The notes: a model not told the origin generated them from the letters alone. A stretch of DNA of 64,000 nucleotides from Amycolatopsis thermoflava N1165 (GCF_000473265.1 NZ_KI421511.1:5182446-5246445); one strand, 5' to 3'. Positions 51,888 through 61,109 are shown, counted from the stretch's first letter. Translations and numbers: made by a program.

Positions 51888-51980
51888 AGTCGCCGAGCAG
51901 GCGCGTCAAGGCGGGAAAGAGTACCTTGACACGCCTGGTCGGCGACTAAAGATCGGCTGTGGATCGGGGGCGGGGGAGGT
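51888..51980 (+). repeat. Dispersed palindromic repeat, copy C
   Basis: A hairpin related to copies A and B: arms 51888-51911 and 51924-51947 pair at 22 of 24 positions, with the same GGGAAAGAGT in the loop and GTCAAGG at the inner stem. Outer stem bases differ from copy A, but several changes are paired (for example GGTTG/CAACC in A becomes AGTCG/CGACT here). The flank at 51949-51980 recurs at 55832-55864. The stretch 51981-52040 holds only weak similarity to the flank of copies A and B (CGTTGCCGGC). Confidence 0.85.
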
Positions 51981-52040
51981 CTGGTTGGGATAGTCGCTTA
52001 CTTTTCGTTGCCGGCTTGCGTTTGGGGCGGGAGGCGTGGC

Positions 52041-53036
52041 TCAGCTCTTCTTTGCCCTGCTTGGTGCCACTCTCGGCGGCTCGTTGGGCTGCTTCGGGTA
52101 CACCGGCGGCCACGGCGCATCCATCAATCCTGCTGCCATGTCCCGCGCCGACATTTCCAGCAGCGGCTCGATCGACTGCGGCCGCTCCCGCATCTGCGCC
52201 CACGGGTCACCTCGGCGGGATACCAGGTCCGGCACCGTCGACAGGGTCAGCTCACCTGGTTCCACTGTGGACAGCTCGTCCCACGAGATGGGCGTCGAGA
52301 CTTGCCCGCCGGCCCGTGGGCGGACGCACCATGCGCCGAAAACCGTTTTGTGCGGGGCGTTTTGGTTGAAGTCCACGAAGACCCGGGCGCCCCGCTCTTC
52401 CTTCCACCACTGCGCGGTGATCAGGTCCGGGTGCGTGCGCTCCAGCTCCCGCGCCAGGGCGACCGCGGCTGCGCGCACCGCGTAGGAGTCCCATCGTGGT
52501 TCCAGGGCGACGTAGACGTGCAGGCCACGGGAGCCCGTTGTCTTGATGTACGCCGTGATGCCCAGGGAGTCCAGCAGGTCCTTCGTCAGCACCGCCGCCT
52601 CGCGGACCTGCTCGAACGTCACCCCGGGCGACGGGTCCAGGTCGATACGCAGCTCGTCTGCGAACTCGGGCGCCGACGCCCGGTACGGCCACACGTGGAA
52701 ACCGATGCAGCCCAGGTTCACCGCCCACAGGATGTGCCCCAGGTCAGCCGCCACCAGGGCATCCGAGGTCGTTCCGTTCGGCGTGGACACCACCGTGGTG
52801 CGCACCCACGACGGCGTCGACTTGGGGACGCGCTTCTGGAACCACGACTTACCGCTCGCGCCGTCCGGATAGCGCTCCAGCAGCAACGGCCGGTCCCGCA
52901 GCGTGTTCATCAACGGGCCCTCGACCGCCTGGTAGTACCGGACCAGGTCGAGCTTCGTCTCGCCGCGCTCGGTGAAGTACACCTTGTCCGGCGACGAGAT
53001 GGTGACCTCGGTGCCTTCGATGGGTACAGCGCTCAT
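52041..53036 (-). CDS. LigD-type polymerase (primase-like) domain protein
   Basis: The 331-residue stand-alone polymerase is of the LigD PolDom / archaeo-eukaryotic primase family, used in bacterial non-homologous end joining and related repair. Family motifs are ISSPDKVYFTERGETKLDLV at the N-terminus, the metal-binding ELRIDLDPSPGV (paired aspartates), KTTGSRGLHVYV (catalytic His) and RVFVDFNQNAPHKTV. It ends in a basic tail. ATG at 53036 overlaps the stop of the ligase gene (ATGA), so ligase and polymerase are made together as separate proteins rather than one LigD chain. No ku gene is in the window. Confidence 0.93.
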   Translation of the reverse strand: MSAVPIEGTEVTISSPDKVYFTERGETKLDLVRYYQAVEGPLMNTLRDRPLLLERYPDGASGKSWFQKRVPKSTPSWVRTTVVSTPNGTTSDALVAADLGHILWAVNLGCIGFHVWPYRASAPEFADELRIDLDPSPGVTFEQVREAAVLTKDLLDSLGITAYIKTTGSRGLHVYVALEPRWDSYAVRAAAVALARELERTHPDLITAQWWKEERGARVFVDFNQNAPHKTVFGAWCVRPRAGGQVSTPISWDELSTVEPGELTLSTVPDLVSRRGDPWAQMRERPQSIEPLLEMSARDMAAGLMDAPWPPVYPKQPNEPPRVAPSRAKKS

Positions 53037-54106
53037 GCTCTCACCTCGCTGAACAGGGCGGTCAGCTCCGCCGGCGGCACCTCTTCCAGCTGGTCGTACC
53101 GACACGAGTCCGGGGTCCGGTCGGGCCGGAACCGCACGAGGCGCGTCGCGTGGCGGAAGCGGCCCGCCTGCAGGTGGTCGTAGCGGACCTCGGCGACCAG
53201 TTCGATCCGCAGCGGCTCCCACGACAGGTCCTTGCCCGCGTTCCACCGGCTCTGCGCGCCCGGCACCCGCCTGCCATCCGGCTCGAACGACGCCCACTCT
53301 CGCCACGGGTGCTGCTCCATCGCGCCCTCCCGCAGCGGCGCCAGCTCGTCGACCAGCTCCCGGCGCCGCGCCGCGGTGAAACTGCTCGCCACCCCCATGT
53401 GCTGCAGCCGCCCGTCCCCGTCGTACAGGCCGAGCAGCAGCGAACCGATCCCGTTGCCGTCCTTGTGCCAGCGGAACCCCGCCACCACACAATCGGCGGT
53501 GCGCTCGTGCTTGACCTTCCACATCACCCGCTTGTCCTGCTCGTACGGCAGGTCCCCCGGCTTCGCCATGACACCGTCGAACCCGGCGCCCTCGAACCGG
53601 GTGAACCAGTCCTGCGCGACGTCCGGGTCCTGCGTCATCGGCGTCAGGTGCACCCGCGCGAGTGAGTCGTCGAGCACCCCTTCGAGGACGTGCCTGCGCC
53701 GCTGGAACGGTTCACCGGTCAGGTCGGCGTGGTCGAGGGCGAGCACGTCGAACGCGACGAAGCTGGCCGGCGTCTCCACGGCCAGCTTCCGCACGCGCGA
53801 CGCGGCCGGGTGCAGCCGGAGCTGGAGGCTGTCGAAGTCGAGACCGCCGCTGGTGACGATCACGATCTCCCCGTCGACCACGCACCGGTCCGGCAGCGCG
53901 GCCTTCAGCAGGTCCACCAGCTCGGGGAAGTACCTGGTCAGGGGACGGTCGTTGCGGGAGCCCAGCTCGACCTCGTCACCGTCGCGGAACACGACGCAGC
54001 GGAACCCGTCCCACTTCGGCTCGTAGTGCAGCCCGGGTTCGCGGGGCATCTCGTGCACGGCCTTCGCCAGCATCGGCTTGACCGGCGGCATCACGGGCAG
54101 GTCCAC
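53033..54106 (-). CDS. ATP-dependent DNA ligase (LigC/LigD ligase-domain type)
   Basis: The 357-residue product is a compact ATP-dependent DNA ligase. The adenylated lysine is Lys31 in YEPKWDGFR. Further nucleotidyltransferase motifs are SRNDRPLTRYFPELV, VDGEIVIV, EGVMAKP-like (DGVMAKPGDLPYE) and MWKVKHERTADCVV. An OB-fold C-terminal domain follows (LLLGLYDGDGRLQHMGVASS, ELVAEVRYDHLQ). GTG at 54106 is chosen because the ligase domain starts almost at once (PPVKPMLAKAV). It is coupled to the polymerase gene downstream. Together they form a two-gene repair unit for double-strand break or base-excision gaps. Confidence 0.94.
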   Translation of the reverse strand: MDLPVMPPVKPMLAKAVHEMPREPGLHYEPKWDGFRCVVFRDGDEVELGSRNDRPLTRYFPELVDLLKAALPDRCVVDGEIVIVTSGGLDFDSLQLRLHPAASRVRKLAVETPASFVAFDVLALDHADLTGEPFQRRRHVLEGVLDDSLARVHLTPMTQDPDVAQDWFTRFEGAGFDGVMAKPGDLPYEQDKRVMWKVKHERTADCVVAGFRWHKDGNGIGSLLLGLYDGDGRLQHMGVASSFTAARRRELVDELAPLREGAMEQHPWREWASFEPDGRRVPGAQSRWNAGKDLSWEPLRIELVAEVRYDHLQAGRFRHATRLVRFRPDRTPDSCRYDQLEEVPPAELTALFSEVRA

Positions 54107-54211
54107 ACCGCTGACTCTAGGCCGGAAAAATTCTCCGCGCGCCATGTCGAGAAAACGTGATCCGCTCCGGACCTCCTTCCGACAGAGGCTCGACCAGGAA
54201 GGATGACCCCC

Positions 54212-54559
54212 ATGAAGTACATGGTGATTCTGTACGGCAACCAGGAGCTGTGGGACTCGGTGACGCCGGACGAGTGGCAGGCGGCCGTCGCCGCGCAGGA
54301 CGCGTTCAACGAGAAGTACTTCGCGACCGGCGAGCTGCTCGGCGCGTACGGCATCGCGGACCCGAAGGTCGTCCGGGTCCGCGACGGGCAGAAGACGGTC
54401 ACGGACGGGCCGTACCTGGAGACCAAGGAGTACCTGGCCAGCGTGGCGATGCTCGAGGTGGACAGCGAGGAGCGGGCGCTGGAGATCGCGGCGGACAACC
54501 CGTTCGCCGCGTTCCGGCAGGTCGAGGTGTGGCCGGTGCTGCACGGCGGCGAGGGATGA
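54212..54559 (+). CDS. DGPF/YCII-related protein, partner of ECF sigma factor
   Basis: The 115-residue protein has the YCII-like fold: MKYMVILYGNQELW at the N-terminus and the motif VTDGPYLETKEYLAS, the DGPF-type signature in this family. The DGPF proteins are encoded next to ECF42 sigma factors in many actinomycetes. Their biochemical role is not established. The ATG at 54212 is preferred over the one at 54203 because the AGGAAGG site is then correctly spaced. Its TGA overlaps the ATG of the sigma factor gene, giving tight co-expression. Confidence 0.88.
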   Translation: MKYMVILYGNQELWDSVTPDEWQAAVAAQDAFNEKYFATGELLGAYGIADPKVVRVRDGQKTVTDGPYLETKEYLASVAMLEVDSEERALEIAADNPFAAFRQVEVWPVLHGGEG

Positions 54560-55785
54560 CCGACGACCTGCTGCGCGAGCTGGCGCCGCAGGTGCTGGCG
54601 ATCCTCATGCGCCGCTACGGCGGGCTCGACACGTGTGAGGACGCGGTGCAGGAGGCGCTGCTCGCGGCCGCCACCCAATGGGACGAGACCGGCGTGCCGG
54701 ACAACCCGCGCGGGTGGCTGCTGACGGTCGCGACGCGGCGCCTGACCGACTGGATGCGCAGCGACAGCGCACGGCGCCGCCGGGAGGACGAGGACCTGCT
54801 CGCCACCCCGGCGGCGCAGCTGGTGGCGCCGGGCGCGGACGAACGCGGCCCCGGCGACGCGGACGACACGCTCACCCTGCTGTTCCTGTGCTGCCACCCG
54901 TCGCTGTCGGTGCCGTCGCAAACCGCGCTGACCCTGCGCGCCGTCGGCGGCCTCACGACGGCCGAGATCGCGAAGGCGTTCTTCGTCCCCGAGGCGACGA
55001 TGGCCCAGCGGATCAGCCGCGCCAAGCAGAAGGTCAAGGGCGCCCGGTTCACCCTGCCGCCCGAGGAGGAGCGGGACGAGCGGCTGAACGCGGTCCTGCA
55101 CGTGCTGTACCTGATGTTCAACGAGGGCTACACGGCGACCGCGGGCCCCGACCTGCAGCGCGACGACCTGGCCGCCGAGGCGATCCGGCTGACCCGCCTG
55201 TTGCGGCGGCTGCTGCCGTCGGACTGGGAGGTCGCGGGCTTGCTGGCGCTGATGCTGCTGACCCACGCCCGGCGGCTCGCGAGGACCGTCGACGGCGAGC
55301 TGGTCCCGCTGTCCGAACAGGACCGCAGCCGCTGGGACCGCACCATGATCGAAGAGGGGGTGGCCCTGGTCAGCGAGGCCTTGGCGAAGACCACCCGGCT
55401 CGGCGCGTACCAACTGCAGGCCGCGATCGCCGCCGTGCACGACGAAGCCGCAAGCGACGACGAGACGGACTGGCCCCAGGTGCTGGCGCTGTACGGCTTG
55501 CTGGAGCGGGTCGCCCCGAACCCCATGGTGACCCTGAACAAGGCAGTGGCCGTGGCGATGACGTCGGGCCCCCGAGCCGGCTTGGAACTGCTGGACTCGC
55601 TCGCTGAGGATCCACGCCTGGCCAAGCACCACCGCCTGCACGCCGTCCGCGCCCACCTGCTGGAGCGGGCAGGCGAGACAGCGGAGGCCCGCAAGGAATA
55701 CCAACTGGCCGCCAAACGGACGACGAGCCTCCCCGAGCAGCGCTACCTGCAAAGACGGGCAGCAAGGTGCAACACCCCCAACTGA
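54556..55785 (+). CDS. ECF42-type RNA polymerase sigma factor with C-terminal extension
   Basis: The 409-residue product has sigma-70 region 2 (about 1-80; CEDAVQEALLAAATQW, NPRGWLLTVATRRLTDWMR) and region 4 (about 100-165; GGLTTAEIAKAFFVPEATMA, QRISRAKQKVKGA). A C-terminal extension of about 230 residues with TPR-like helices follows. The extension contains LNAVLHVLYLMFNEGY and NPMVTLNKAVAVAM, marks of ECF42 members, where it takes the place of an anti-sigma factor in control. No anti-sigma gene is adjacent. The start overlaps the DGPF partner gene (ATGA). ECF42 factors usually control DGPF genes, so autoregulation is likely. A short repeat block begins right at its stop codon. Confidence 0.92.
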   Translation: MTDDLLRELAPQVLAILMRRYGGLDTCEDAVQEALLAAATQWDETGVPDNPRGWLLTVATRRLTDWMRSDSARRRREDEDLLATPAAQLVAPGADERGPGDADDTLTLLFLCCHPSLSVPSQTALTLRAVGGLTTAEIAKAFFVPEATMAQRISRAKQKVKGARFTLPPEEERDERLNAVLHVLYLMFNEGYTATAGPDLQRDDLAAEAIRLTRLLRRLLPSDWEVAGLLALMLLTHARRLARTVDGELVPLSEQDRSRWDRTMIEEGVALVSEALAKTTRLGAYQLQAAIAAVHDEAASDDETDWPQVLALYGLLERVAPNPMVTLNKAVAVAMTSGPRAGLELLDSLAEDPRLAKHHRLHAVRAHLLERAGETAEARKEYQLAAKRTTSLPEQRYLQRRAARCNTPN

Positions 55786-55864
55786 GCTGGGTGGTCATCC
55801 CGGCGCCTGCCCGTCCGGCGAGGGCTCTCTGAAGATCGGCTGTGGATCGGGGGGCGGGGGAGGT
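55785..55864 (+). repeat. Short derivative of the repeat block at 51565-51980 (copy D)
   Basis: Three segments match the block after the formyltransferase gene in the same order. Bases 55785-55802 are identical to 51565-51582, 55793-55828 match 51754-51789 (34/36), and 55832-55864 match 51949-51980 with one extra G. The intervening palindromes are absent, so this looks like an internally deleted copy. It begins at the last base of the sigma factor stop codon. Confidence 0.85.
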
Positions 55865-55892
55865 TGTTTTGACGAACCGTCTAACCTCTGGA

Positions 55893-55908
55893 CATCTCGT
55901 ATAAGATG
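55893..55908. promoter_or_regulatory. Small palindrome before threonine dehydratase-like gene
   Basis: CATCT-CGTATA-AGATG is a perfect 5-bp inverted repeat with a 6-base spacer, ending 5 bases before the ATG. The embedded TATAAGAT resembles a -10 region. It may be an operator or part of a promoter for a short-leader message. Support is weak because the arms are short. Confidence 0.35.
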
Positions 55909-55913
55909 GGTTC

Positions 55914-56855
55914 ATGCTCGATCTCGAAGCCATCAGGAGCGCCGCCAAGCGGATCGACGGTGTCGCTCATCGGACTCCTGTCCTGACGTCCACCACCCTC
56001 GACCGGCGCACCGGCACCACCGCGTTCCTCAAGGCCGAGAACTTCCAGCGCATCGGCGCCTTCAAGTTCCGCGGCGCCTACCACGCGATCTCCCACCTGA
56101 CACCCGACCAGCTCAGCAAGGGCGTCGCCGCCTACTCGTCCGGTAATCACGCCCAGGCGGTCGCCCTCGCGGCTCAACTGGTGGGCAGCAAGGCCGTCAT
56201 CCTGATGCCCGAGGACACCCCGTCCTCCAAGATGGACGCCACCCGCGGCTACGGAGCCGAGATCCTGACCTACGACCGCTACACCGGCGACCGCGTCGCG
56301 ATGGGCAACCAGCTCGCCGAGGAGCGGGGCCTGACCCTCATCCCACCCTACGAGCACCCGCACATCATGGCTGGTCAGGGCACCGCCGCGCTGGAACTCC
56401 TCGAGGAGACCGGCGAGCTGGACACCCTCATCGCCCCGATCGGCGGTGGCGGGCTGATGGCCGGCAGCGCCACCGCGGCCAAGGGCCTGCACCCCGGCAT
56501 CCGCGTGGTCGGCGTCGAGCCCGAGCAGGCCGACGACACCCGCCAGTCCCTCCAGCGGGGCGAACGCGTCCAGATCCCCGTCGCGCGCACCATCGCCGAC
56601 GGGCTCGCCGCCGACATCCCCGGCGAGCTGACCTTCTCCGTCAACCAGCGCCTGGTCGACGACATCGTCCTGGTCAGCGACGACGAGATCCGCGAGGCGA
56701 TGCGGTTCGCGTTCGAGCGGCTCAAGATCGTCCTCGAACCGAGCGGCGCGACCTCCCTCGCGGGGCTGCTCAAGGGCGGCTTCACCGGCCGGGTCGGCGT
56801 CATCCTTTCCGGCGGCAACATCGGCGTCGAGCGCTTCCGCGAACTGCTCGGCTGA
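55914..56855 (+). CDS. PLP-dependent threonine dehydratase / serine racemase family enzyme
   Basis: The 313-residue product is a fold-type II PLP enzyme. The PLP-binding lysine is Lys51 in AFKFRGA, the asparagine loop is SSGNHAQA, the phosphate-binding glycine loop is GGGGLMAG, and a late SGGN motif contacts the pyridine ring. It lacks the ACT-like regulatory domain of biosynthetic IlvA and has the length of catabolic threonine/serine dehydratases or serine racemases. It would deaminate Thr or Ser to the 2-oxoacid plus ammonia, or racemise serine. The ATG at 55914 is the only sensible start; no clear ribosome site is seen. It stands alone, convergent with the ABC efflux operon. Confidence 0.9.
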   Translation: MLDLEAIRSAAKRIDGVAHRTPVLTSTTLDRRTGTTAFLKAENFQRIGAFKFRGAYHAISHLTPDQLSKGVAAYSSGNHAQAVALAAQLVGSKAVILMPEDTPSSKMDATRGYGAEILTYDRYTGDRVAMGNQLAEERGLTLIPPYEHPHIMAGQGTAALELLEETGELDTLIAPIGGGGLMAGSATAAKGLHPGIRVVGVEPEQADDTRQSLQRGERVQIPVARTIADGLAADIPGELTFSVNQRLVDDIVLVSDDEIREAMRFAFERLKIVLEPSGATSLAGLLKGGFTGRVGVILSGGNIGVERFRELLG

Positions 56856-56900
56856 CCGAGACAGCCGGGTGCCGCCCCCGACGGACGGCACCCGGCCCGC

Positions 56901-58103
56901 TCACGGCGTCGCCAGCGCCTCCGTCGGCGACAGCCGGGACGCGCGGATCGCCGGGTACAACCCCGCGATGCCGCCGATCACCAGCGTCGCCGCGGCGCCG
57001 CCCGCCACCGCCCACAGCGGCACCACCACCGGCCACGACTGGTACACCGCGTAGCCCACTGTCACGAGGCTTCCCAGCACCGCGCCGGCGAGCCCGCCGA
57101 GCGCGGACAACAACAGCGACTCCGCGAGGAACTGAGTGCGGATCTGCCCGCGCGTCGCCCCCAGCGAGCGTCGCAAGCCGATCTCCGCGCGCCGCTCCAG
57201 CACCGAGATCACCATCGTGTTCGCCACCCCGACCCCGCCGACCAGCAAGGCCACCGCGCCCAGCCCGAGCAGCAGCCCGGTGAACGCTTCGCCCGCCGCT
57301 TGCTGTGCGGCGAGCGCGTCGGACGGCCGGGACACCTCGATCTCGTTCGGCGCGGCCGGGTTCGCGGTCGCGCCGAGCACCGACTGCACCGCCGGGACCT
57401 GCGCGTCCTGCGACCGCGTGTAGATCGTGGTGGGCAGCCCGTCGAACCGCAGCTCGCTCGCCGCCACCTCCCAGCCGACCAGCGCGGCCGAGTCCAGCTC
57501 GGGCGCCAGCGGGGCCGGTTCGAGGATCCCGACGACGGTGAACCAGCGCCCGCCGACCAGCACCCGCACATCCGGCCCGGCGCGCGAGATGCCCAGCCGC
57601 TCGGCCGCGGACGAGCCGAGCACGACCGCCGGGTAGCCGCTCGTGGCTTCGTTGAGCCAGGTTCCGCTGCGCACCCGCGCACCGGTCGTCGCCGGGAGGT
57701 CCAGCCGGGCCGCGTAGGCGGCGAGCCCGTTGGTCTGCGCCTCGGGGATCTTGTCCGTGCGGTAGACCTTCGCGTCGCCCAGCCGCGCGATCGCCGACAC
57801 CGACTCGACCGGCCCGATCCGCGCGACCATCGCCTCCGCCGTCTCCGGCAGCTGCGCCTCCTCACCGGTCAGGGTGGTGCCCGGCGACACGGTGAGCAGG
57901 TTGGTGCCGAGCGCCGCCAGCGTCCGGTCCAGCTCGGCCCGCGACGACGACGAGATCCCGACCACCGCGACCATCGCGGCGATACCGATCGCGATCCCCA
58001 GAGCGGACAGGAACGCACGCGTAGGACGGGTCCGCAGGCCGACCGCGCCGACCTTGACGACGTCCCGCGGCCACATCCGGGCCGGCGACAACGCGGTGGT
58101 CAT
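56901..58103 (-). CDS. MacB-like ABC transporter permease
   Basis: The 400-residue product has one N-terminal membrane helix (about 28-52), a large extracytoplasmic MacB_PCD domain (about 55-265) and three C-terminal helices with the FtsX-type region [20 protein letters not shown] and [21 protein letters not shown]. MacB-type machines do not move substrates through the membrane but drive periplasmic or surface partners by mechanotransmission. ATG at 58103 overlaps the ATPase gene stop (ATGA). It is last in the operon lipoprotein, HlyD-like protein, ATPase, permease. Substrate is unknown; peptide antibiotics or lipids are typical. Confidence 0.93.
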   Translation of the reverse strand: MTTALSPARMWPRDVVKVGAVGLRTRPTRAFLSALGIAIGIAAMVAVVGISSSSRAELDRTLAALGTNLLTVSPGTTLTGEEAQLPETAEAMVARIGPVESVSAIARLGDAKVYRTDKIPEAQTNGLAAYAARLDLPATTGARVRSGTWLNEATSGYPAVVLGSSAAERLGISRAGPDVRVLVGGRWFTVVGILEPAPLAPELDSAALVGWEVAASELRFDGLPTTIYTRSQDAQVPAVQSVLGATANPAAPNEIEVSRPSDALAAQQAAGEAFTGLLLGLGAVALLVGGVGVANTMVISVLERRAEIGLRRSLGATRGQIRTQFLAESLLLSALGGLAGAVLGSLVTVGYAVYQSWPVVVPLWAVAGGAAATLVIGGIAGLYPAIRASRLSPTEALATP

Positions 58104-58762
58104 CGCGTCACCTCCTCGACGACCCGGCCGTCCCGCATCCGCACCTGCCGCGGCAGCGACGCCGCGATGTCCCGGTCGTGCGTGATGATCACGACCGTGG
58201 TGCCGGATTCGTTCAGCTCCCGCATCAGCGTCATCACCCCGGCGCCGGACGCCGAGTCGAGCGCGCCGGTCGGCTCGTCGGCCAGCAGCAGCGGCGGATC
58301 ACCCGCCACGGCCCGCGCGATCGCCACCCGCTGCCGTTCCCCGCCGGACAGCTCGTGCGGCTCGTGGTCCATCCGGTGCCCGAGCCCGACCCGCTCCAGC
58401 GCGGCCGCCGCCCGGCGCCGCCGCTCCCCCGCGCGCAGTCCGGTGTAGAGCAGGCCGTCGGCGACGTTGTCCAGCGCCGCGGTGCCCGCGGCGAGGTGGA
58501 ACTGCTGGAACACGAACCCGATCCGCCGCGCCCGCAACGCGGACAGCTTCGCGTCGGACAACGCGGCGACGTCGTGGCCGTCGATGTGCACGCTGCCCGA
58601 GGTGGGCCGGTCGAGCGTGCCGAGCACGTTGAGCATCGTCGACTTGCCCGAACCGGACGGCCCCACGATCGCGACCAGCTCCCCCTGCTCGATCCGCAAC
58701 GACACCCCGGCCAGCGCGGTCACGCCCGAATAGCGCTTGGTCACGTCGGTCAGCGAGATCAT
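58100..58762 (-). CDS. MacB/LolD-type ABC transporter ATPase
   Basis: The 220-residue ATP-binding subunit has Walker [10 protein letters not shown] at residues 34-42, Q-loop FVFQQFHL, signature [14 protein letters not shown], Walker [13 protein letters not shown] and switch His in VVIITHD. It should pair as a dimer with the permease encoded downstream. The ATG at 58762 overlaps the stop of the HlyD-like gene, and its own stop overlaps the permease start, so all four genes of the operon are translationally coupled. Confidence 0.95.
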   Translation of the reverse strand: MISLTDVTKRYSGVTALAGVSLRIEQGELVAIVGPSGSGKSTMLNVLGTLDRPTSGSVHIDGHDVAALSDAKLSALRARRIGFVFQQFHLAAGTAALDNVADGLLYTGLRAGERRRRAAAALERVGLGHRMDHEPHELSGGERQRVAIARAVAGDPPLLLADEPTGALDSASGAGVMTLMRELNESGTTVVIITHDRDIAASLPRQVRMRDGRVVEEVTR

Positions 58763-59832
58763 TTCGGCATCCCCACGACCATGCCCTCGGTGATCCCGTC
58801 GCCGGAGATCTCGACCTTGCCCTCGGCGAACAACCCGGTCCGCACCGGCACGTACCGCGTGGTGGCGCCGTCGACGACCTCGACACCGAACCCGCCTTCG
58901 GCCAACGCGACGAGCGCGGCGACCGGCACGGTGAGCACGTTCTCGCGTTTCTCGGCGGTAAAGGTGACGTCCACGGACGCGAGGGCGTAGCTCGCCGCGG
59001 CCTGCTGGTCGTCGAACGCGATCTCGACCTCGACCTTGGTCTGCGGCTCCTCCCCCTGACCGCTTGCCGGCTCGATCACGGTGCTGACGTCGGTGATCTT
59101 CCCAGCCAGCTTCCGGTCGTCGGGCAGCGCGACCTGCACGGCAGCGCCCTCCTGGGCCAGCCGCTGGTCCGACGGGTCCAGCTCGACGGTGACCGCCTTC
59201 GCGGTTCCGGTGTAGGACAGCACCTTCTGCCCCGGCGAAGCGGGCTGCCCGGCGCTCGCGTCGACGGTCTCGACCCGGATCTCGGCCGGCGTGAACACGA
59301 CCCGCCCCAGCTCCACGACCCCGGTCTCGTCGAGGCCGAGGTCCTCCTGCCACTCGCGGACGGCGTCGGCGGTGGCCGAGCTGTAGTCGTCGTCGATCGT
59401 GAACCCGGTGTAGCCCAGTGCGCTGAGGTTCTCCTCGAGCTGCCGCACGTCGGCGCCCTCGGTGCCCTCGGCCAGCGGCCGGTAGGCCGGCATCGCGCCG
59501 TACATCAACGTCACCGGTTTGTCGTCGACGCGGAAGACGGGCTGCCCGCGGCTGATCACGGCGCCGCTGTCCGGCACGGAGGTGAGGGTCCCCGGCAGGC
59601 GGTTGGCCAGTGTGGACGAGACGCCGTAGCCGAGTTCGCCGTCCTCGGTCTGGGTGTCGTCGAGCGTCTGCCGCTGGACCTTCGCCGTGCTCGGCGGCAG
59701 CTCCACCGCGGCAGGTGCGGTGCCGTCGTCACCACGCGCGAGGACCACGTACCCACCGCCCGCGACGGCGACCACCAGCACGAGGACGACCGCGTACAGC
59801 CGCCCGCGTCCGCGTGTTCTCGCCTCGGTCAT
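58759..59832 (-). CDS. HlyD-like adaptor with peptidoglycan-binding domain
   Basis: The 357-residue protein has one N-terminal membrane anchor (about 12-32) and an extracytoplasmic part. That part includes a biotinyl-lipoyl-like/HlyD region ([34 protein letters not shown]) and beta-barrel segments near the C-terminus ([42 protein letters not shown]). Inserted near residues 120-165 is a PG_binding_1 domain ([20 protein letters not shown], then [11 protein letters not shown]). This form of adaptor is common in Gram-positive MacB-like systems, where it may dock the pump on the cell wall. ATG at 59832 overlaps the lipoprotein gene stop. Role in substrate handover is inferred. Confidence 0.9.
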   Translation of the reverse strand: MTEARTRGRGRLYAVVLVLVVAVAGGGYVVLARGDDGTAPAAVELPPSTAKVQRQTLDDTQTEDGELGYGVSSTLANRLPGTLTSVPDSGAVISRGQPVFRVDDKPVTLMYGAMPAYRPLAEGTEGADVRQLEENLSALGYTGFTIDDDYSSATADAVREWQEDLGLDETGVVELGRVVFTPAEIRVETVDASAGQPASPGQKVLSYTGTAKAVTVELDPSDQRLAQEGAAVQVALPDDRKLAGKITDVSTVIEPASGQGEEPQTKVEVEIAFDDQQAAASYALASVDVTFTAEKRENVLTVPVAALVALAEGGFGVEVVDGATTRYVPVRTGLFAEGKVEISGDGITEGMVVGMPK

Positions 59833-60335
59833 CCGCGCGCCCCCGCGAGCACTTCCTGGCACTTCTGCGACGCCTGCTCGAAGTCCGGGTCCTGCGACAG
59901 GCTGCCGTCGATGCGGATGCCCTTCTGACCGGGCTCCGGGTCGGGGAAGGCCTCGACGCCGTTCTCCCGCATGCAGACCGCGAAGTCGCGCGCGGCCTGC
60001 TCCATCTTCGGATCGGACTTGGCGGCGCCGTTCTCCTGCGGGTTGTACTGACGGCAGGCCTCCTGCGCCTTGTCCACGGTTTCCCTCGGCACCGATCCGT
60101 CGAGCTTGAGCGTGATCCGGCCGTCCACCGGATCCTCCATCGGGACGCCGTTCTCCCGCATGCACTGCGCGTACTTCAGCCCCATGTCCCCGTTGCCCAT
60201 GGTGGGTGCGCTGCCGGCGGTGGTGCTCGCGGCGCCGCCCGCGGAGGCCACCCCGGTCCCGCCGTCGTCACCGGAACCGCACCCGGCGAGCGCCAGTGCG
60301 AGGGCCACGGGAACCGCGGCCAGGATCTTGCGCAT
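59829..60335 (-). CDS. Lipoprotein with duplicated CMRENGV motif
   Basis: The 168-residue product has a short signal peptide ending in the lipobox LAGC (Cys19), then a Gly/Ser/Thr-rich linker and a small domain. Two similar segments, YAQCMRENGVPMEDP (about residue 55) and FAVCMRENGVEAFPDP (about residue 118), each with one cysteine, indicate an internal duplication; two further cysteines are in EACRQY and QKCQEVL. The four cysteines may form disulfides outside the cell. It is the first gene of the efflux operon and is divergent from the OmpR-type two-component genes. I know of no assigned function; a substrate-binding or sensing partner of the pump is a reasonable guess. Confidence 0.85.
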   Translation of the reverse strand: MRKILAAVPVALALALAGCGSGDDGGTGVASAGGAASTTAGSAPTMGNGDMGLKYAQCMRENGVPMEDPVDGRITLKLDGSVPRETVDKAQEACRQYNPQENGAAKSDPKMEQAARDFAVCMRENGVEAFPDPEPGQKGIRIDGSLSQDPDFEQASQKCQEVLAGARG

Positions 60336-60452
60336 CAGGATCTCCTTCGCATTCGAGTACGAACGGAGGGGAATGAAACGGGGCGCGGCATTTCCCGGGC
60401 GTTTCCGACATCGCTAACGGTGAGGAAACACCGCGCCGGTCACGCTGGACCG

Positions 60453-61109
60453 GTGCGGGTTCTGGTGGTGGAGGACGAGCCGATGCTCGCCGAGGCGATC
60501 GCGGAGTGGCTGCGCGAGGACGCGCACGCGGTAGACGTCGCGCACGACGGCGGCGGCGCGCTGGACCGGCTGGCGGTCAACGACTACGACGTCGTGGTCC
60601 TGGACCGGGACCTGCCCGGGGTGCACGGCGACGACGTGTGCCGCGAGCTGGTGTCCTCGTCGTCACCGACGCGGGTGCTGATGCTGACCGCGGCCGCGGA
60701 GGTCACCGACCGGGTCGCCGGGCTGACCATCGGCGCCGACGACTACCTGGCGAAACCGTTCGCGTTCCCGGAACTGGCCGCGCGGATCCTGTCGCTGGGC
60801 CGCCGCGCCCGCCCGGCCGCGCCGCCGGTGCTCAGCCGAGCGGGCATCACACTGGACCCGGCGCGCCACGAGGTCTTCCGCGACGGCCGTTACGTGCCGC
60901 TGTCCAAAAAGGAGTTCGCCGTGCTGGCCGAGCTGCTGCGCGCCGACGGCGCGACCGTGTCCGCGGAGTTCCTCCTGGAGAAGGCCTGGGACGAGAACGC
61001 GGACCCGTTCACCGGCGCGGTCCGGCTCACGATCCTCAAGCTGCGCCGCAAACTCGGCGACCCGCCGGTGGTCGAGACCGTGACCGGCGTCGGGTACCGG
61101 ATCCCGTGA
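60453..61109 (+). CDS. OmpR-family response regulator
   Basis: The 218-residue product has a receiver domain (LVVEDEPMLAEAI, phospho-acceptor Asp51 in VVVLDRDLPG, MLTAA, and the switch lysine in DDYLAKPF). It also has a winged-helix Trans_reg_C domain (RDGRYVPLSKKEFAVLAELL, then FTGAVRLTILKLRRKLG and VTGVGYRIP). GTG at 60453 is the start that gives the typical N-terminus VRVLVVEDEP. The kinase gene overlaps its stop (GTGA). It is divergent from the efflux operon, with 117 bases between the starts, so it likely controls that operon in response to the same signal. Confidence 0.93.
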   Translation: MRVLVVEDEPMLAEAIAEWLREDAHAVDVAHDGGGALDRLAVNDYDVVVLDRDLPGVHGDDVCRELVSSSSPTRVLMLTAAAEVTDRVAGLTIGADDYLAKPFAFPELAARILSLGRRARPAAPPVLSRAGITLDPARHEVFRDGRYVPLSKKEFAVLAELLRADGATVSAEFLLEKAWDENADPFTGAVRLTILKLRRKLGDPPVVETVTGVGYRIP

